64,000 bases of DNA from Eukaryota sp. TZLM1-RC (taxonomy: Eukaryota > Metamonada: BaSk clade): assembly GCA_040285825.1 (NCBI GenBank), contig JAUPSS010000003.1:3286001-3350000 (forward strand), written 5' to 3'. The position numbers and the translations under genes are program-made. The notes below the pieces were generated by a model. That model was not told the origin of the DNA. It saw only the letters and a program-made list of their open reading frames with translations, and ran no database searches. Of this stretch, positions 19,952 to 30,735 are shown in pieces (position 1 is the first letter of the stretch; each line of letters begins with the position of its first letter).

Positions 19952-22900
19952 CTAATTTCCGCGAACAGAATCAATGACGGTACCATTTTGTTCTGTCATT
20001 TTGGCAACAAACTGCTTTGAAAAAAATTGCTGAAACATTGAATTATGACTAACTGAAATAATCTGAGAGCAATCAATGATTTGCTTCAGCAATTGACCAA
20101 GTAAAACTTGATTCGTTTCATCTAAGGCTCCATCTATTTCATCCAATAAATACAAACTCTTTTTCGACGTCCTGGCAAGAGAAAGCAAAAAAGCTGTTGA
20201 TATCAAAGTTCTTTGGCCACCAGAGAGTGAAGTTAATCCTTCCCAATCAGAATAATCACCACTAGATACTTGAATTTCCACATCTGTTAAATATAAAGGA
20301 TCTGTATAATGAACTCGAATAGCTTTATTTGGAATTAATTTCCCAATAATCTTTGCCATGAAGGAATCCACAGCATCAATTACTGAACGGTTAGCATCAG
20401 CAATTTTCTCACGGTACTTCTCAATACCATCTTTCAACTTCGAAACAGCAATGTCTAGTGAATTCAATTGTTCATTAAATGAGTTTAGTTGTTTTTCTCT
20501 TTCAGTTTTTTCAACATTTGTAAGTGTTATTGATCTTGAATCGACTGAGCTAGAGAGCACTTCGATTTCAGCTTTGAGTGAACTAATCCTATTTTGAATT
20601 GTGGATTTATTTTCCAGAGTTGCTTCAACTTCATGTTCAGTCATGGACAGCTCATTGTTATTTTCGTGCAGTTGTTTAATCGTTGACTCCAGTTGAGTAA
20701 CTCTGTTTTCACAATCTTCCAAAGAAAGAGAATCATTGTACAACAGACTTGTTAGTGATGAGTCAGTTTCTTTCAATCCGTTGAGTTCATGTAAGATATT
20801 GGACATTTGTGTCTTGCAGTCATTTTGCTCAACATTAAAAGCATCTAAAATGGGCTTATTTTCATCAATGAAGTGAGTCAATCCATCAATTTGCTCACTT
20901 AGATCCTCAGGCTCAGTTGATTCACTTGCTTCATCTAATGACATTTGGGTTTTGTGTAGGTCCTTGTGCAATTTTTCCAGTAATTTTTGATCATTTAATA
21001 CAGAGTCGGTCAGTTGTTGAATAACATTATCTTGACAATTATTTTGTGACTTCTTCAATAGGCCAATTTGCTGATTAATTTGTGTCTGTTCAGCTTTCAA
21101 TGTAGTCACTTTAGACTGTAATTGTTGCAATCCTTCCAAAGAATAACTTTGAAGTGTTTCATATTCAAGACGAAGTTCTTCATGGGATCTTAACTCATTA
21201 GCTTTAATAGTCGATTGATTTTTGATAGCAGATAATTGGAAACGAACATTGTCTAGTTGAGCAGCACAACGATGATACTCCTGCTTTTGCTGACTTTGTG
21301 CCAAATAATGTGTTACATATGAGTTTTGCCTAGTTTGCTTCTTTGTGAATGACACACTTGATTTAGAATGTACTATACCATTAATTGTGATTACTCTGTA
21401 ACCAAGATTGGTTAATCTTTCAGTATGTCTTTCATCCTCAACAAACACAGTGTTTGAAATTAGTCTCTTAATTGCTGGAACAAATACAGAGTCATTTGCC
21501 TTGATTAAAGTAGCAGGATCAGTTACTGAATAATCAGTGGGAAAAGTTTTTCCACGATTGTCAAAGGAAAGCTTGTCAAGGGACCAAATTCTGACTGTAC
21601 CAAATTTTTGAGACAGCTCCTTCATCATTTGAGCAGATTCGTCAACAGAAAAACTGAGAAAAACGTTTAAGAAAGGTTCAATTAATGCATAAACTGCAGT
21701 TGACCACTTCCCAAAATCAATGTTTTCAATAATAGTACCAACTGTTTTATATCTTGTGTTGAGCGAAGCAATTGATTTGAATGTTGAAAGGTTCTTTAAG
21801 TTATCTTCAAGGTCAACTTTGTTTTGTGTAAGTGTAGCAATAGTTGATTCAAGTTCACTTATGGATTGGCGAATCAGACCTTCACCATCCAGTTTATCAA
21901 GCTGTTCCTTCAAATAGGTTTGTCTTGCAAGAGAAGCACTATATTCTTCAACTTCAAGGTTTCCATTGCTTAGGTCTTCGTCCAACTCATGCTTTCTCTC
22001 CAATAACCCTTGAAGTTCTTGGTCAACAACATTATTAATGTCATTAGATGTTGAAATGTTTTTGAGAACTTCTTCATTAGCCTGAATTTTTTGCTGTAAA
22101 GACGTAATGTCTTGTCTTAAATGTGATTCCTTTAATTTCAGTTGATTTCTATAATGTTCACTACTCTTGGTGTCCTCTATGTTTTGTTGTTGATGATGGA
22201 GTAGCAATTGCTTCTTCTTTTCAGCCATTGTCAATTCATGATCTTTTTCCTTAATTAAAGACTCAAGTTTTGTTGACCTTTGATCCATTGAATTGACTTT
22301 AGCTCTTGATTGTTCTATTAAAGAAGTGATTTCTTTCGATTTTGACCTATTTCTTTCCAGTAATGTGTTTAAATCGTTGCGTTTTTGAAGTAAAGTATGC
22401 AATTCATCCTTAAGTGATTGTAACTTTTTTTGGTCTTCAAATCTCTCCAACTTCAAAAGTTTCTTTTCTTGATTTTGAAATTCATCGGAAAGAGACTGCT
22501 TCTTCAATACCAGATTTCTTGAGTCTTCAAAAGCAGAAATTGATCTCTTTAATTCAGAAATGTTCTTTTCAACCATTTTATGTGCGTCTCTAGCCTTTTC
22601 CAGTTCGCTTTCAGCCTCCCTTCTTGCAATTTCAAACTGAGAAGCACCTGATGCAGTTGAAATGAATCCAGCCAAAACTTCTGGTTTACTGGTACAAAGA
22701 GCAGTGACTGCTGACTGTCGGACAACCATAAGGGAGGAGGTGAGGTCAAGGTCGTTTGTGAGTAAAAACTTCTTGAGTTCAGCAGGAGATAGTCCTCGCC
22801 CGTTCAGCTTGTAAAGTCTGGAAGGTTTGTCTTGAAACATCTTTACGTTAAGATTGTATTCTTTTTCAGGGTAGGGGTTGTTTTGGACATCTTGGTTTCT

Positions 22901-23143
22901 GAAATGTAGGGTAACTTCTGCACAGTTAGCACCATTGGCAGTACGTCGTGTGAAGAGTTCAGATAAGTTTGGGACACGGAGGTTATGATGTTGTTCAGAT
23001 AGCGCGAAACAGATAGCATCGAGAATGTTAGACTTTCCAGAACCGTTTGGACCACAGATGCAGTTGGTATGATGGTGAAAAGGTCCAAGGACAACCTTCT
23101 CTAGCGATTTGAACCCTCTTATTGACACAGAATGTAGAAACAT
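19952..23143 (-). CDS. Divergent SMC ATPase, SMC2-like, 1063 aa
   Basis: The first ATG in frame is 23143; upstream codons lack a Met. N-terminal Walker A GPNGSGKSN (about residues 31-39) is followed by SMC2-like KLNGRGLSP. Two long coiled coils flank a hinge at about residues 455-600. The C-terminus has signature LSGGQRTL and Walker B YLLDEIDGALD. With SMC4 it would form the condensin core that compacts chromosomes. The LTSLSGGQRTL and NILDAICF contexts fit SMC2 best. However, the head and hinge are unusually divergent, the hinge end lacks the usual glycine-rich motif, and the protein is about 100 residues shorter than typical SMC2. It could be a paralogue and not the only SMC2. Confidence 0.8.
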   Translation of the reverse strand: MFLHSVSIRGFKSLEKVVLGPFHHHTNCICGPNGSGKSNILDAICFALSEQHHNLRVPNLSELFTRRTANGANCAEVTLHFRNQDVQNNPYPEKEYNLNVKMFQDKPSRLYKLNGRGLSPAELKKFLLTNDLDLTSSLMVVRQSAVTALCTSKPEVLAGFISTASGASQFEIARREAESELEKARDAHKMVEKNISELKRSISAFEDSRNLVLKKQSLSDEFQNQEKKLLKLERFEDQKKLQSLKDELHTLLQKRNDLNTLLERNRSKSKEITSLIEQSRAKVNSMDQRSTKLESLIKEKDHELTMAEKKKQLLLHHQQQNIEDTKSSEHYRNQLKLKESHLRQDITSLQQKIQANEEVLKNISTSNDINNVVDQELQGLLERKHELDEDLSNGNLEVEEYSASLARQTYLKEQLDKLDGEGLIRQSISELESTIATLTQNKVDLEDNLKNLSTFKSIASLNTRYKTVGTIIENIDFGKWSTAVYALIEPFLNVFLSFSVDESAQMMKELSQKFGTVRIWSLDKLSFDNRGKTFPTDYSVTDPATLIKANDSVFVPAIKRLISNTVFVEDERHTERLTNLGYRVITINGIVHSKSSVSFTKKQTRQNSYVTHYLAQSQQKQEYHRCAAQLDNVRFQLSAIKNQSTIKANELRSHEELRLEYETLQSYSLEGLQQLQSKVTTLKAEQTQINQQIGLLKKSQNNCQDNVIQQLTDSVLNDQKLLEKLHKDLHKTQMSLDEASESTEPEDLSEQIDGLTHFIDENKPILDAFNVEQNDCKTQMSNILHELNGLKETDSSLTSLLYNDSLSLEDCENRVTQLESTIKQLHENNNELSMTEHEVEATLENKSTIQNRISSLKAEIEVLSSSVDSRSITLTNVEKTEREKQLNSFNEQLNSLDIAVSKLKDGIEKYREKIADANRSVIDAVDSFMAKIIGKLIPNKAIRVHYTDPLYLTDVEIQVSSGDYSDWEGLTSLSGGQRTLISTAFLLSLARTSKKSLYLLDEIDGALDETNQVLLGQLLKQIIDCSQIISVSHNSMFQQFFSKQFVAKMTEQNGTVIDSVRGN

Positions 23144-23177
23144 GGAAACAGAAAAGATGCAGGGAAAGTCGGACAAT

Positions 23178-23640
23178 TGTGCACATGTTCAAATAATGTT
23201 TGGATCAACGACAAATACAACACTGTGTTCTGTATGTTCTGATTCATTATGGATTGAAGATGGTCGATAGAAGTCATAACATCATTGTGTTCTAGTATTA
23301 ATGAATGGTTCATAATAATGTGGTCACTTCTGTTGATAATCAGAATTGCCTCATCAACAAATTGGTGAGCAAACCATGCACTCCATCACCTTCCAGAAGG
23401 GGTATAAAACAAATGTAGTTCGTTCAAGAACACCAACAACCATTGTGTCGTTGACATGTTTCTCTAATGAGATTTGTATTAAATTTTGAAAAACAATTAA
23501 ATAGCGGTCAAGGATCATTTTCGAATGGAATTTAAGAGATTCCTTAAATTTCAGAAAGTTTAGTTCAGAAAGGAGTACTTCACATAAATAAATTAATGCA
23601 ACATTTTCTAGATACTCCTAAATCTAACTGGATTTCCTGG
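23178..23640. other. Intergenic stretch upstream of SMC2-like gene
   Basis: About 460 bases between the divergently placed SMC2-like gene and Fanzor-A. A GGGGTATAAAAC stretch near 23400 resembles a TATA box but is not near a confident start. Nothing else is recognised. Confidence 0.35.
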
Positions 23641-23699
23641 GGAGAAAAAACTCAAAAAATGAGGAGCAGGCTATTGAAATTAAATCATTACTTTCCACT

Positions 23700-24935
23700 G
23701 TGCAAAAGCGTCCCCAATCTTTTATCAAATCAGCTATCAAAATTAATAATTTTATAGAAGAAGCTGAGGGAAGACATTTAATGCTATTCCAGTTGTACGT
23801 CATGAAACTCCTGGATTTTTTGAAGTTGATAGCCAAGGACTATGGGGTATTTTGCGTTCTTTTTTTTACAAATGATGAAATTAATGACATGAAAAATAAT
23901 TCGGAGTGGAATTCAATAGCTGACATTCAACATATGACTCCAGAAGAATTAAATTTATTTTATTCATCTTTTTTTGAATTTAATAGACCATTTACTAAAA
24001 TAGGCTACAAATTTAACAACACCATAAAAACTGATGGTTTTGCAGCCTGTATTGAGCTTGCAAGAGAGGATGGTTTGGGCATGTCCTTCAAGATTGATAG
24101 TGCAAAGTTTGCAACCACTGGAAACTATTTGGATGATTTGGATGTTGCATTTCTATCATCAAAACACAAAGTACATATTGACCCGGGTAAAAGTGATTTA
24201 TTTTATTTATGTAGTCAAAAAAGATTCAAACTTAACGCAAAAGTCCAATTAAAAAGAGATAAACAATATGAATGGCTGAGATTAACAACATTGGAGTGGC
24301 CAAGGGTATCGAGAGTTCACCAAAAACTCAGAAAATTGAAAAAGAAAGCGTTTATTTTACAAAATGGAATCACAGTCGAACAAACAGAAACTGTATCAAA
24401 AGAATCATCAAAATCTTCCATTTATAATATTTTCTATTCTAATGTTGCTTCCAAGCTGATAAACATGACATTTACATTTGATTACTACTGTTTAATGATA
24501 TGGCAAGATATAAGATATGTCCATCATCAGAAAAAAGAGGCTAAGTTATTAAAAAGAATGGCTGAAAAGCAATGGAAACAAGAAGACACTATCCTAATGT
24601 TTGATGACAATGGCAATAAGACAAAGAATTCAAAGCATCATCGATCAAGTAGAGGAGTTGGATGGACAAATTTCTTTAAGAGAAATGGTTACACAGTATG
24701 TTCAGTTGATGAGAGAAACACATCTTCGAAGTGTGCAGCTTGTTATAACCCAGTAAATGTATTTCTTGATGTTGAGAATTCTAGACCATGGATGAGAGAG
24801 AAATATCCTACTGTGAAATGTCATGCTTTGTTAAGATGTCGATCTGAAGTTTGCAGAGAAGAATGTGATGGAAAGGATTAGGTATGGAATCGTAACAAGT
24901 TAGCATGTATCACCATCTAGGCAATTGTAGATTAT
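23700..24935 (+). pseudogene. Fanzor-A (eukaryotic TnpB homologue), RuvC-III lost
   Basis: A 393-residue open stretch, also open upstream of the GTG at 23700 with no clear ATG. Landmarks: KTDGFAAC (near 24030), RuvC-I HIDPGKSD (24175), a basic bridge, GVGWTNFFKRNGYTV, then RuvC-II SVDERNTSSKCAAC with the first zinc cysteines (about 24700-24745), and the second cysteine pair near 24830. Fanzors are RNA-guided DNA nucleases carried by eukaryotic transposons. The frame stops at TAG 24879-24881. After it the same frame reads VWNRNKLA, where the family has WNRD and the catalytic Asp is replaced by Asn. The copy is therefore nuclease-dead and probably a relic. It differs clearly from the Fanzor-B copies. 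Confidence 0.82.
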
Positions 24936-25200
24936 TTTGTAGAGGATAGTGTTGGTGATAGGCCTTCATCCTTGTCTTAAGTTAAAGCTTTTTACTGCAA
25001 TGAATCTGTAGCATTTTTGGATTTTTCATTTGAAACAAAGTTCCTAGATTGAATTAGACCTACTATTTAACTAAAATTACCTATAGAAACAGCTAGGACA
25101 TATAAGGAGAAAAAACGTTTAAAAAACCAATAGAGTGTTAAAAAAGATTCAACAAAGTCAAAATTAGAAAATCTATATTAAATACTGACTATATAATGAA
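24936..25200. other. Spacer between Fanzor-A and HPRT 3' end
   Basis: About 265 AT-rich bases. The conserved Fanzor-B 3' block is not present here. Nothing else is recognised. Confidence 0.4.
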
Positions 25201-25896
25201 CTAAAAAGCATCGTGAATGCGCTTTCGACTATCTAGATATCTTTGGTGTAAATCATCCTGGTCCTTGGTGGGAGGAAAATAACATAAAACATGGGGATAA
25301 TTGCGGTAAAGATTCTGATCATCCAAACCGTAACCGAGGATCCACAAATCAGTAAAACGCTGATAAAAACAGTAGTCTGCAGGTGGCTCTGACGTTGGCT
25401 TGCATGTGGACATTAGAGTACACGACTTGATGTCATCAATAGGAAGTGAGAATGAAGAAGCTAGAGACTGCTTCGTAACGGTGATGGTTCTTCCAGAATC
25501 AAACAACTCGTCTACAATGAGAACCCTCTTGCCCTCAAAGTCACTGTGATAGAGGTGGGTTAGATCCAACGAAACGGATCCAGAAGATGCGCGCTTCTTA
25601 CCATAAGAAGATGCTCTGACAAAATGGAAGGTCACTGGGAAATTGAGGAGTCTACTGAGATCTGTCAAAAACCAACAAGCTCCATTCAATAGAGCAATAA
25701 TGCAAACTTCTTGACCATCATACTCCTTGTTGAGCTGGTCTGCCAATTGTTGGGTACCAAAAGCCAATTCCTCCTTTGTGAGTAAGATTTTATAGACGGC
25801 TGAATTAGGAAGATCTTTGCGGGATGCGAAGAACTCTGACTGCAATTGCTCTATTGGCTTATTGGAAATGGCACAATTAAGAGAAGGACATGTCAT
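25201..25896 (-). CDS. HPRT: Hypoxanthine phosphoribosyltransferase, 231 aa
   Basis: The PRPP-binding motif VLIVDELFDSGRT is at residues 125-137. The N-terminal IIALLNGACWFLTDLSR matches the loop before the pyrophosphate site, and WILGYGLDD near residue 190 matches the purine-site region. It converts hypoxanthine and/or guanine with PRPP to the nucleotide in cytosolic purine salvage. It is intronless and starts at ATG 25896. Directly upstream, with only two bases between, lies the conserved block from the 3' end of a Fanzor-B fragment, so the promoter and 5' UTR must be inside or beyond transposon-derived DNA. Confidence 0.93.
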   Translation of the reverse strand: MTCPSLNCAISNKPIEQLQSEFFASRKDLPNSAVYKILLTKEELAFGTQQLADQLNKEYDGQEVCIIALLNGACWFLTDLSRLLNFPVTFHFVRASSYGKKRASSGSVSLDLTHLYHSDFEGKRVLIVDELFDSGRTITVTKQSLASSFSLPIDDIKSCTLMSTCKPTSEPPADYCFYQRFTDLWILGYGLDDQNLYRNYPHVLCYFPPTKDQDDLHQRYLDSRKRIHDAF

Positions 25897-25898
25897 TC

Positions 25899-25951
25899 TT
25901 ACAGATATTGTCTATAATAATGAAATAAGTGTCCTTTTTACACTGATGTAT
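25899..25951 (-). other. Conserved Fanzor-B 3' block abutting HPRT start codon
   Basis: Matches 39517-39568 at 51 of 52 positions, by eye. It ends (minus strand) in TTATAGACAATATCTGTAA, two to three bases before the ATG. It could be the element's 3' terminus, the guide-RNA scaffold of the element, a domesticated 5' leader, or all of these. Confidence 0.7.
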
Positions 25952-26330
25952 TTTTGATTCCTTGATAACCTTTTTCTTTGAACCTGCTTCAACCTTGGCT
26001 CTCTGTAGGTATTCTGGTCTTTTTTCATCATTTACATGTGCTTCCTTCACGGCCAACGTATTCATGAAAGCATTTCGATCTCTATTGCACACACTTTCGC
26101 ATGATTTACACGTGGTAAGCCCGTGACCAATAGACATCCCATGCCTCTTCCATGGTTTTGGATTTCTGCACCATCGGAATGTCTCAACTGTTTTCTCCGC
26201 TTTCTTACATTCTAATCTCATCAATCAAAAAGAACTTATAACCAGCCTCTTTAAATACAATTCTCAAACTTTTGCTTTGGTAGGTTATTTGAATTTCATG
26301 TGTTTTCGTTGTTCCCAGTCTTTGATAATT
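25899..26330 (-). pseudogene. Fanzor-B fragment: RuvC-III and 3' end
   Basis: Frame 25877-26224 (-) reads CKKAEKTVETFRWCRNPKPW, then HGLTTCKSCESVCNRDRNA. That gives the last zinc cysteines and RuvC-III NRDRNA with the catalytic Asp. Upstream to about 26330 a broken frame still resembles KHMKFK and KAGYKVFLIDE of the longer copy at 39600-41473. The first cysteine pair of the zinc finger is deleted. No RuvC-I is present. It is a 5'-truncated relic, with its 3' end against the HPRT start. Confidence 0.8.
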
Positions 26331-27045
26331 ATTTGGCTGGTTGTCATTCAAGAAACGAAATAATAAACACAAAGTTAATTTCAATTAATAAGACAAAATA
26401 ATGCATTTCCAAAATCAATTATGAAAAATAATTTTTTAAAGTCAAAGTCAAAGTAAAGTTATTGTGTTTTATGCATGATCTATTAAAAAAGTATTCAGAC
26501 ACAAATACTTCCCACTGTATGACGATTTAGTTGTTTGATCAGCATTTATATTTGATGGAAAACAATTCAACAATAAACTCCATTAAACTCTCTTTGATGA
26601 ATTACCCTTCTCAACAAACTTTGAGCTCTTCTTCTTTTTTTCGTTGAATAAATTGAGTAAAAATTTGAGCAAAAGAATTCCATTGTTCTGGAGATCATTG
26701 TGATCAGAAGCTGTGTTTTCTCACTCTGGATAAACATGATGCCTGTGCGCAACATTCTAAATTTGATCTCCAAATCACTAAAAAACCCTTACCTACACAC
26801 CACTATTAATTGCAATATGTTTAAAAACAATCAATTGTCTGTTGTATTCAATTCCATTATAAATCAGATTTTGAATGTTACCACAGAAATTACAAATCTC
26901 CATTACTCACATGTTGGTGATGTAAAACCCTTTGAAACTGCTTTTGAACTTGTTCAATGTGTCTCACAGTGAAAATGGGGTTATTTTAAAGTTTCGTTAC
27001 CCTAATTAAATTTGTTAAATTAATAGATTGTATTCAAATTTCTTA
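26331..27045. other. Intergenic stretch upstream of SMC4
   Basis: About 700 AT-rich bases. Short frames at 26567-26773 (-) and 26700-26972 (+) have no recognised domain and I do not call them. The SMC4 promoter should be within it. Confidence 0.4.
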
Positions 27046-30000
27046 ATGGAGAACACAATGGAGAGTCCTCCACGTCTTGTAGTCTCCAAGATGGTCTTGG
27101 AGAACTTCAAGTCATATGCGGGCGTGCAGCAAATAGGTCCCTTCCATAAATCTTTTTCAGCCATCGTAGGACCCAATGGTTCGGGTAAATCCAACGTCAT
27201 TGATGCTTTACTTTTCGTCTTTGGTTATCGTGCAAAGAAACTGCGGCTGAACAATCTCAACAAACTAATTCACACTTCTTCTGCCTTTCCCGATGCAACC
27301 TTTGCCCGTGTCAGTGTTTTCTTTGAGGAGATCGTTGATGATTCCGAAGGTTCATATCATCCTGTACCCAACTCAGAGTTTTGCATCTCCAGAACAGTCC
27401 AACGCAAAGGATCCTCCTCCTATCACATCAACAACTCTGCCTCTACTTTTTCTGCTGTCCGTGAACTCCTCTCTTCCAAAGGCCTGGACCTGGAACACAA
27501 CAGATTCCTTATCCTCCAGGGGGAAGTTGAGTCCATCTCCCAGATGAAACCCAAAGCCACCAGCTCCCAGGACGGTTTGTTAGAGTATTTGGAAGATATT
27601 ATCGGTACATCTTCCATGATTGAAGAGATTGAGAATACCGCAAATGAGGTAATTGAGCAGGAAAAGGTCCATCAATCAATTGAAAGGAGACAAAAAGAAG
27701 CCCAAGTTTATTTAGATAATCTCAAGAAACAAAAAGATTTAGCTGAAAAGTTTGTGTCTACTAGAATGGATCTTTCAATTGCTCAGCATCACAAAAAACA
27801 AATTGAAACCGTAAAATTAAACACAGATCTTGAAGAGGTTGGCGTTGGTATTGAAAGTTTAACGACTGAGTTACAGGCAAAGTCAGCCGAATTGGCGAGT
27901 GTTAATACTGAAGACCAATCAAAAAAGATTGAAGAGGAGTATGAGCAGTTGAGAGGTCAAATTGATAGGATTTCTCACGAAGTCAAGGCTCTTCAAGAAG
28001 AAAAGAAGGGAATTGATACTAATTTGGCGGTTATCAAGGAAAAGAGAAGCAAGTTGGAATCCAAAAATAATGAATTTGAAGAACAATTAAGAATTAAAGG
28101 TAACGAAATTAATGGCTGTAATGATTTGATCAAAAGAAAAAGTAGAAAACTTGAAAAAATTAATAGTAAGAAAAGTGAAAATTCTGTTGCTTTTCAATTA
28201 GCCAAGGAAGAGGAACAAAAAGCTATTAATGAATTAGGCTCGACTGCTGGAGAATATATTGAACAAATGAATAAGCAAAAAGCTTTGATGGCTCCCTTTA
28301 CGGAAAGGATCATGGTGCTTGAAGAAGAGATCAAAGGGTTAAATATTGACAAGAGTGACAATGAAGCGAAAATTTCTAAGGTTGAGGCTGATTTGGAAGC
28401 TATTAGACTGAAGGGAAAGGAAACCAGTGATGCAATCAATCAAATTGAACAGACTTTGAAGGAAAATGACGTTAAAATCAAAGAAGCTCATAAAGAGGGC
28501 TCAAAAATCCCCACTGAGATCACTAAATTAGAACGAATTATCGCGTCATCAGAACAAGAACTTGCTACAGTCACTTCTGACCTTGTTAGACTGCAAGAAA
28601 CGGAAACTGCTCAAAAATCATCATCATCAGTCATGAATTGTCTTGAAGAAGGAGTACAGAAACAGTTTTTAACTGGGGTTTATGGTCGACTTGGTGATCT
28701 TGGTTCAGTAGATGAGTCTCTACGACTTGCTTGTTCTGCGGCCACTTCCGCTCTTGATCATGTTGTTGTTGATTCTGTAGCTGATGCTGAAGCTTGTATT
28801 GACTATTTGAAAAGAAATGGAGCAGGAAGAGCGACCTTTATCGTGTTGGAGAAGGTCAATAAAGATCAAGAAAGGTTCAAAAAAGGAAAGAAAGACGTTG
28901 AACAAGGAGTATCTCGTTTGGTTGACCTTGTCCGGTGTGAGCCTCCCTTTAAATTAGCTTTCTTTTACGCCTTTAAAAACACTTTACTCTGTAAGGATAT
29001 TAATTCTGCAAGATCGATTGCTTTTGCTAAACGTCCTTTTCGGAGAGTTGTAACCCTCAAAGGAGAAGTAATTGAACCGTCAGGTGCTATGGTTGGTGGA
29101 GGTCAAGGGAAAGTCAGGATCAAGATAGGGTCAGAAATTGTCGAAAATGTCGATCCTGGTGAAATTTTGAGGCTAGAGGAACAAGTCAGGACCTTGACAA
29201 CTACTATTTCTGAATACCGTACACAGTTGGGATCACTTAAAGAAAGACTTGAAAATTTAGAACGATTCGTAAATGCAGCAAGAACTGAAAACCAAACTTT
29301 ACAACCTGAACTTGAATCGTTAAAGAAACACTTCAAGGATCTCAAAGCTGCTCATCATTCTGAAAGTGGAACATCATCGCTTGAATTAAAAGAACTGAAA
29401 GCTCAAAACGCGAGCTTAGTCAATGCAATTCAGCAGAAACAGTCATCAATTCATAAAATAAAAGAGGAAAGTTGCAACGTCACAGCTGAAATAGAAAGAT
29501 TAGAGACTTGCATAAAGAAAAGTGGTGGTGAAACAGTTGATGCTTTTCAGGACGTATTCTCACACTTGGAAGAAGAAAAGACAACAATGGAAGAAGAAGA
29601 ACGTTATATAATCGTCACTTTGGATGAAGCAAAGAATTCTGTAGAGAAGAAGTCAAAAGAAGTCAATGAAATTGAAGTCAAAAAGGGGTCAAATATGAAG
29701 GAAATTGCGAGACTCAATGACCAACTTGCACAGTTGAATCCTGAAAAAAGTAGATTATTGGAAGCTTTGGAAGAAAAACAAGCAAGTTATGATCTTGAAA
29801 ATGCAAAATTGAACAAACTTCAAGAACAATATGACATTTGTGTTCAACAGAAAGAAGAACAACATCAAATCGTTAAACGATTGGAAAAGGAATTGTCTAG
29901 TCTCCAATCACAACGAAGTAAGATTATTTCGAGAATGAATCAACTGGTTAATTCAATGTTGGAATTGGAGAATGAATACACGGACGCCAGAAACTGTTTA

Positions 30001-30735
30001 TTTGACCCCGAGTTTTTTCCACCAAATATTTCGATGATCCCCACTGATCTCGACTCCAGAGGAATGAAAAAATTTGAAAATAGAGTCTTGGCTTCTATTC
30101 AAAAATTCTCAAATGATTTGGAAGAATCTCAAACTGACATCCGCATTATTGAAGATTATAAAAAAGCGTTTAATGATAATAAGAAAATTCAAAATGAATT
30201 CACCGTCATTACTGCTACCCTCAATGAATTACAATCCAAACTAGCCGGATTGAAAGATCAAAGACTCAAAAGGTTCCTCACAGGGTTTTCTGCCATTGGA
30301 AAAACTCTACGGGAGATTTATCAAATGGTTACTTATGGTGGGGACGCTGAGCTTGAGTTGGTTGATTCATTGGACCCTTTTTCTGAGGGTATCGTTTTTT
30401 CTGTAAGACCTCCCAAGAAGTCCTGGAAAACTATTTCAAATCTTTCTGGGGGAGAAAAGACGCTATCTTCATTAGCATTAATCTTTGCTCTACACAGTTA
30501 TAAAAGGAACCCCATCTATGTTCTAGATGAGATTGATGCCGCTCTTGATTTTAGAAATGTTGCTATTGTTGCTGCGTATCTCACACAAAAGACCAAAGAC
30601 GCTCAGTTCATAGTGATATCCCTTCGAAATGATATGTTTGAGATGGCTCAACGATTAGTTGGTATTTATAAAATTAATGACATGACTGAATCTGTTGTCT
30701 TGGATCCAGCTCAAGTTGGGACAATGAATAATTAA
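27046..30735 (+). CDS. SMC4: SMC4, condensin ATPase subunit, 1229 aa
   Basis: Start ATG 27046. N-terminal VSKMVLENFKSYAGVQQIGP is SMC4-like. Walker A GPNGSGKSNVID (about residues 42-53) is followed by the SMC4-typical LILQGEVESISQMKPK and GLLEYLEDIIGT. Long coiled coils flank a hinge (about residues 530-710, with GAMVGGGQGK at its end). C-terminal NLSGGEKTLSSLAL and YVLDEIDAALDFRNVAIV complete the ATPase. Length is normal for SMC4. It pairs with SMC2 in condensin for mitotic chromosome compaction. It is intronless, with an intact frame; the SMC2-like gene lies about 4 kb away on the other strand. Confidence 0.96.
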   Translation: MENTMESPPRLVVSKMVLENFKSYAGVQQIGPFHKSFSAIVGPNGSGKSNVIDALLFVFGYRAKKLRLNNLNKLIHTSSAFPDATFARVSVFFEEIVDDSEGSYHPVPNSEFCISRTVQRKGSSSYHINNSASTFSAVRELLSSKGLDLEHNRFLILQGEVESISQMKPKATSSQDGLLEYLEDIIGTSSMIEEIENTANEVIEQEKVHQSIERRQKEAQVYLDNLKKQKDLAEKFVSTRMDLSIAQHHKKQIETVKLNTDLEEVGVGIESLTTELQAKSAELASVNTEDQSKKIEEEYEQLRGQIDRISHEVKALQEEKKGIDTNLAVIKEKRSKLESKNNEFEEQLRIKGNEINGCNDLIKRKSRKLEKINSKKSENSVAFQLAKEEEQKAINELGSTAGEYIEQMNKQKALMAPFTERIMVLEEEIKGLNIDKSDNEAKISKVEADLEAIRLKGKETSDAINQIEQTLKENDVKIKEAHKEGSKIPTEITKLERIIASSEQELATVTSDLVRLQETETAQKSSSSVMNCLEEGVQKQFLTGVYGRLGDLGSVDESLRLACSAATSALDHVVVDSVADAEACIDYLKRNGAGRATFIVLEKVNKDQERFKKGKKDVEQGVSRLVDLVRCEPPFKLAFFYAFKNTLLCKDINSARSIAFAKRPFRRVVTLKGEVIEPSGAMVGGGQGKVRIKIGSEIVENVDPGEILRLEEQVRTLTTTISEYRTQLGSLKERLENLERFVNAARTENQTLQPELESLKKHFKDLKAAHHSESGTSSLELKELKAQNASLVNAIQQKQSSIHKIKEESCNVTAEIERLETCIKKSGGETVDAFQDVFSHLEEEKTTMEEEERYIIVTLDEAKNSVEKKSKEVNEIEVKKGSNMKEIARLNDQLAQLNPEKSRLLEALEEKQASYDLENAKLNKLQEQYDICVQQKEEQHQIVKRLEKELSSLQSQRSKIISRMNQLVNSMLELENEYTDARNCLFDPEFFPPNISMIPTDLDSRGMKKFENRVLASIQKFSNDLEESQTDIRIIEDYKKAFNDNKKIQNEFTVITATLNELQSKLAGLKDQRLKRFLTGFSAIGKTLREIYQMVTYGGDAELELVDSLDPFSEGIVFSVRPPKKSWKTISNLSGGEKTLSSLALIFALHSYKRNPIYVLDEIDAALDFRNVAIVAAYLTQKTKDAQFIVISLRNDMFEMAQRLVGIYKINDMTESVVLDPAQVGTMNN

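Noticed and set aside
25899-25951. A spliced-leader or shared 5' exon used by three genes
   Set aside because: The homology continues upstream into Fanzor coding sequence at the HPRT and HD copies, so a transposon origin is simpler. A later splicing role remains possible and is noted in the findings.
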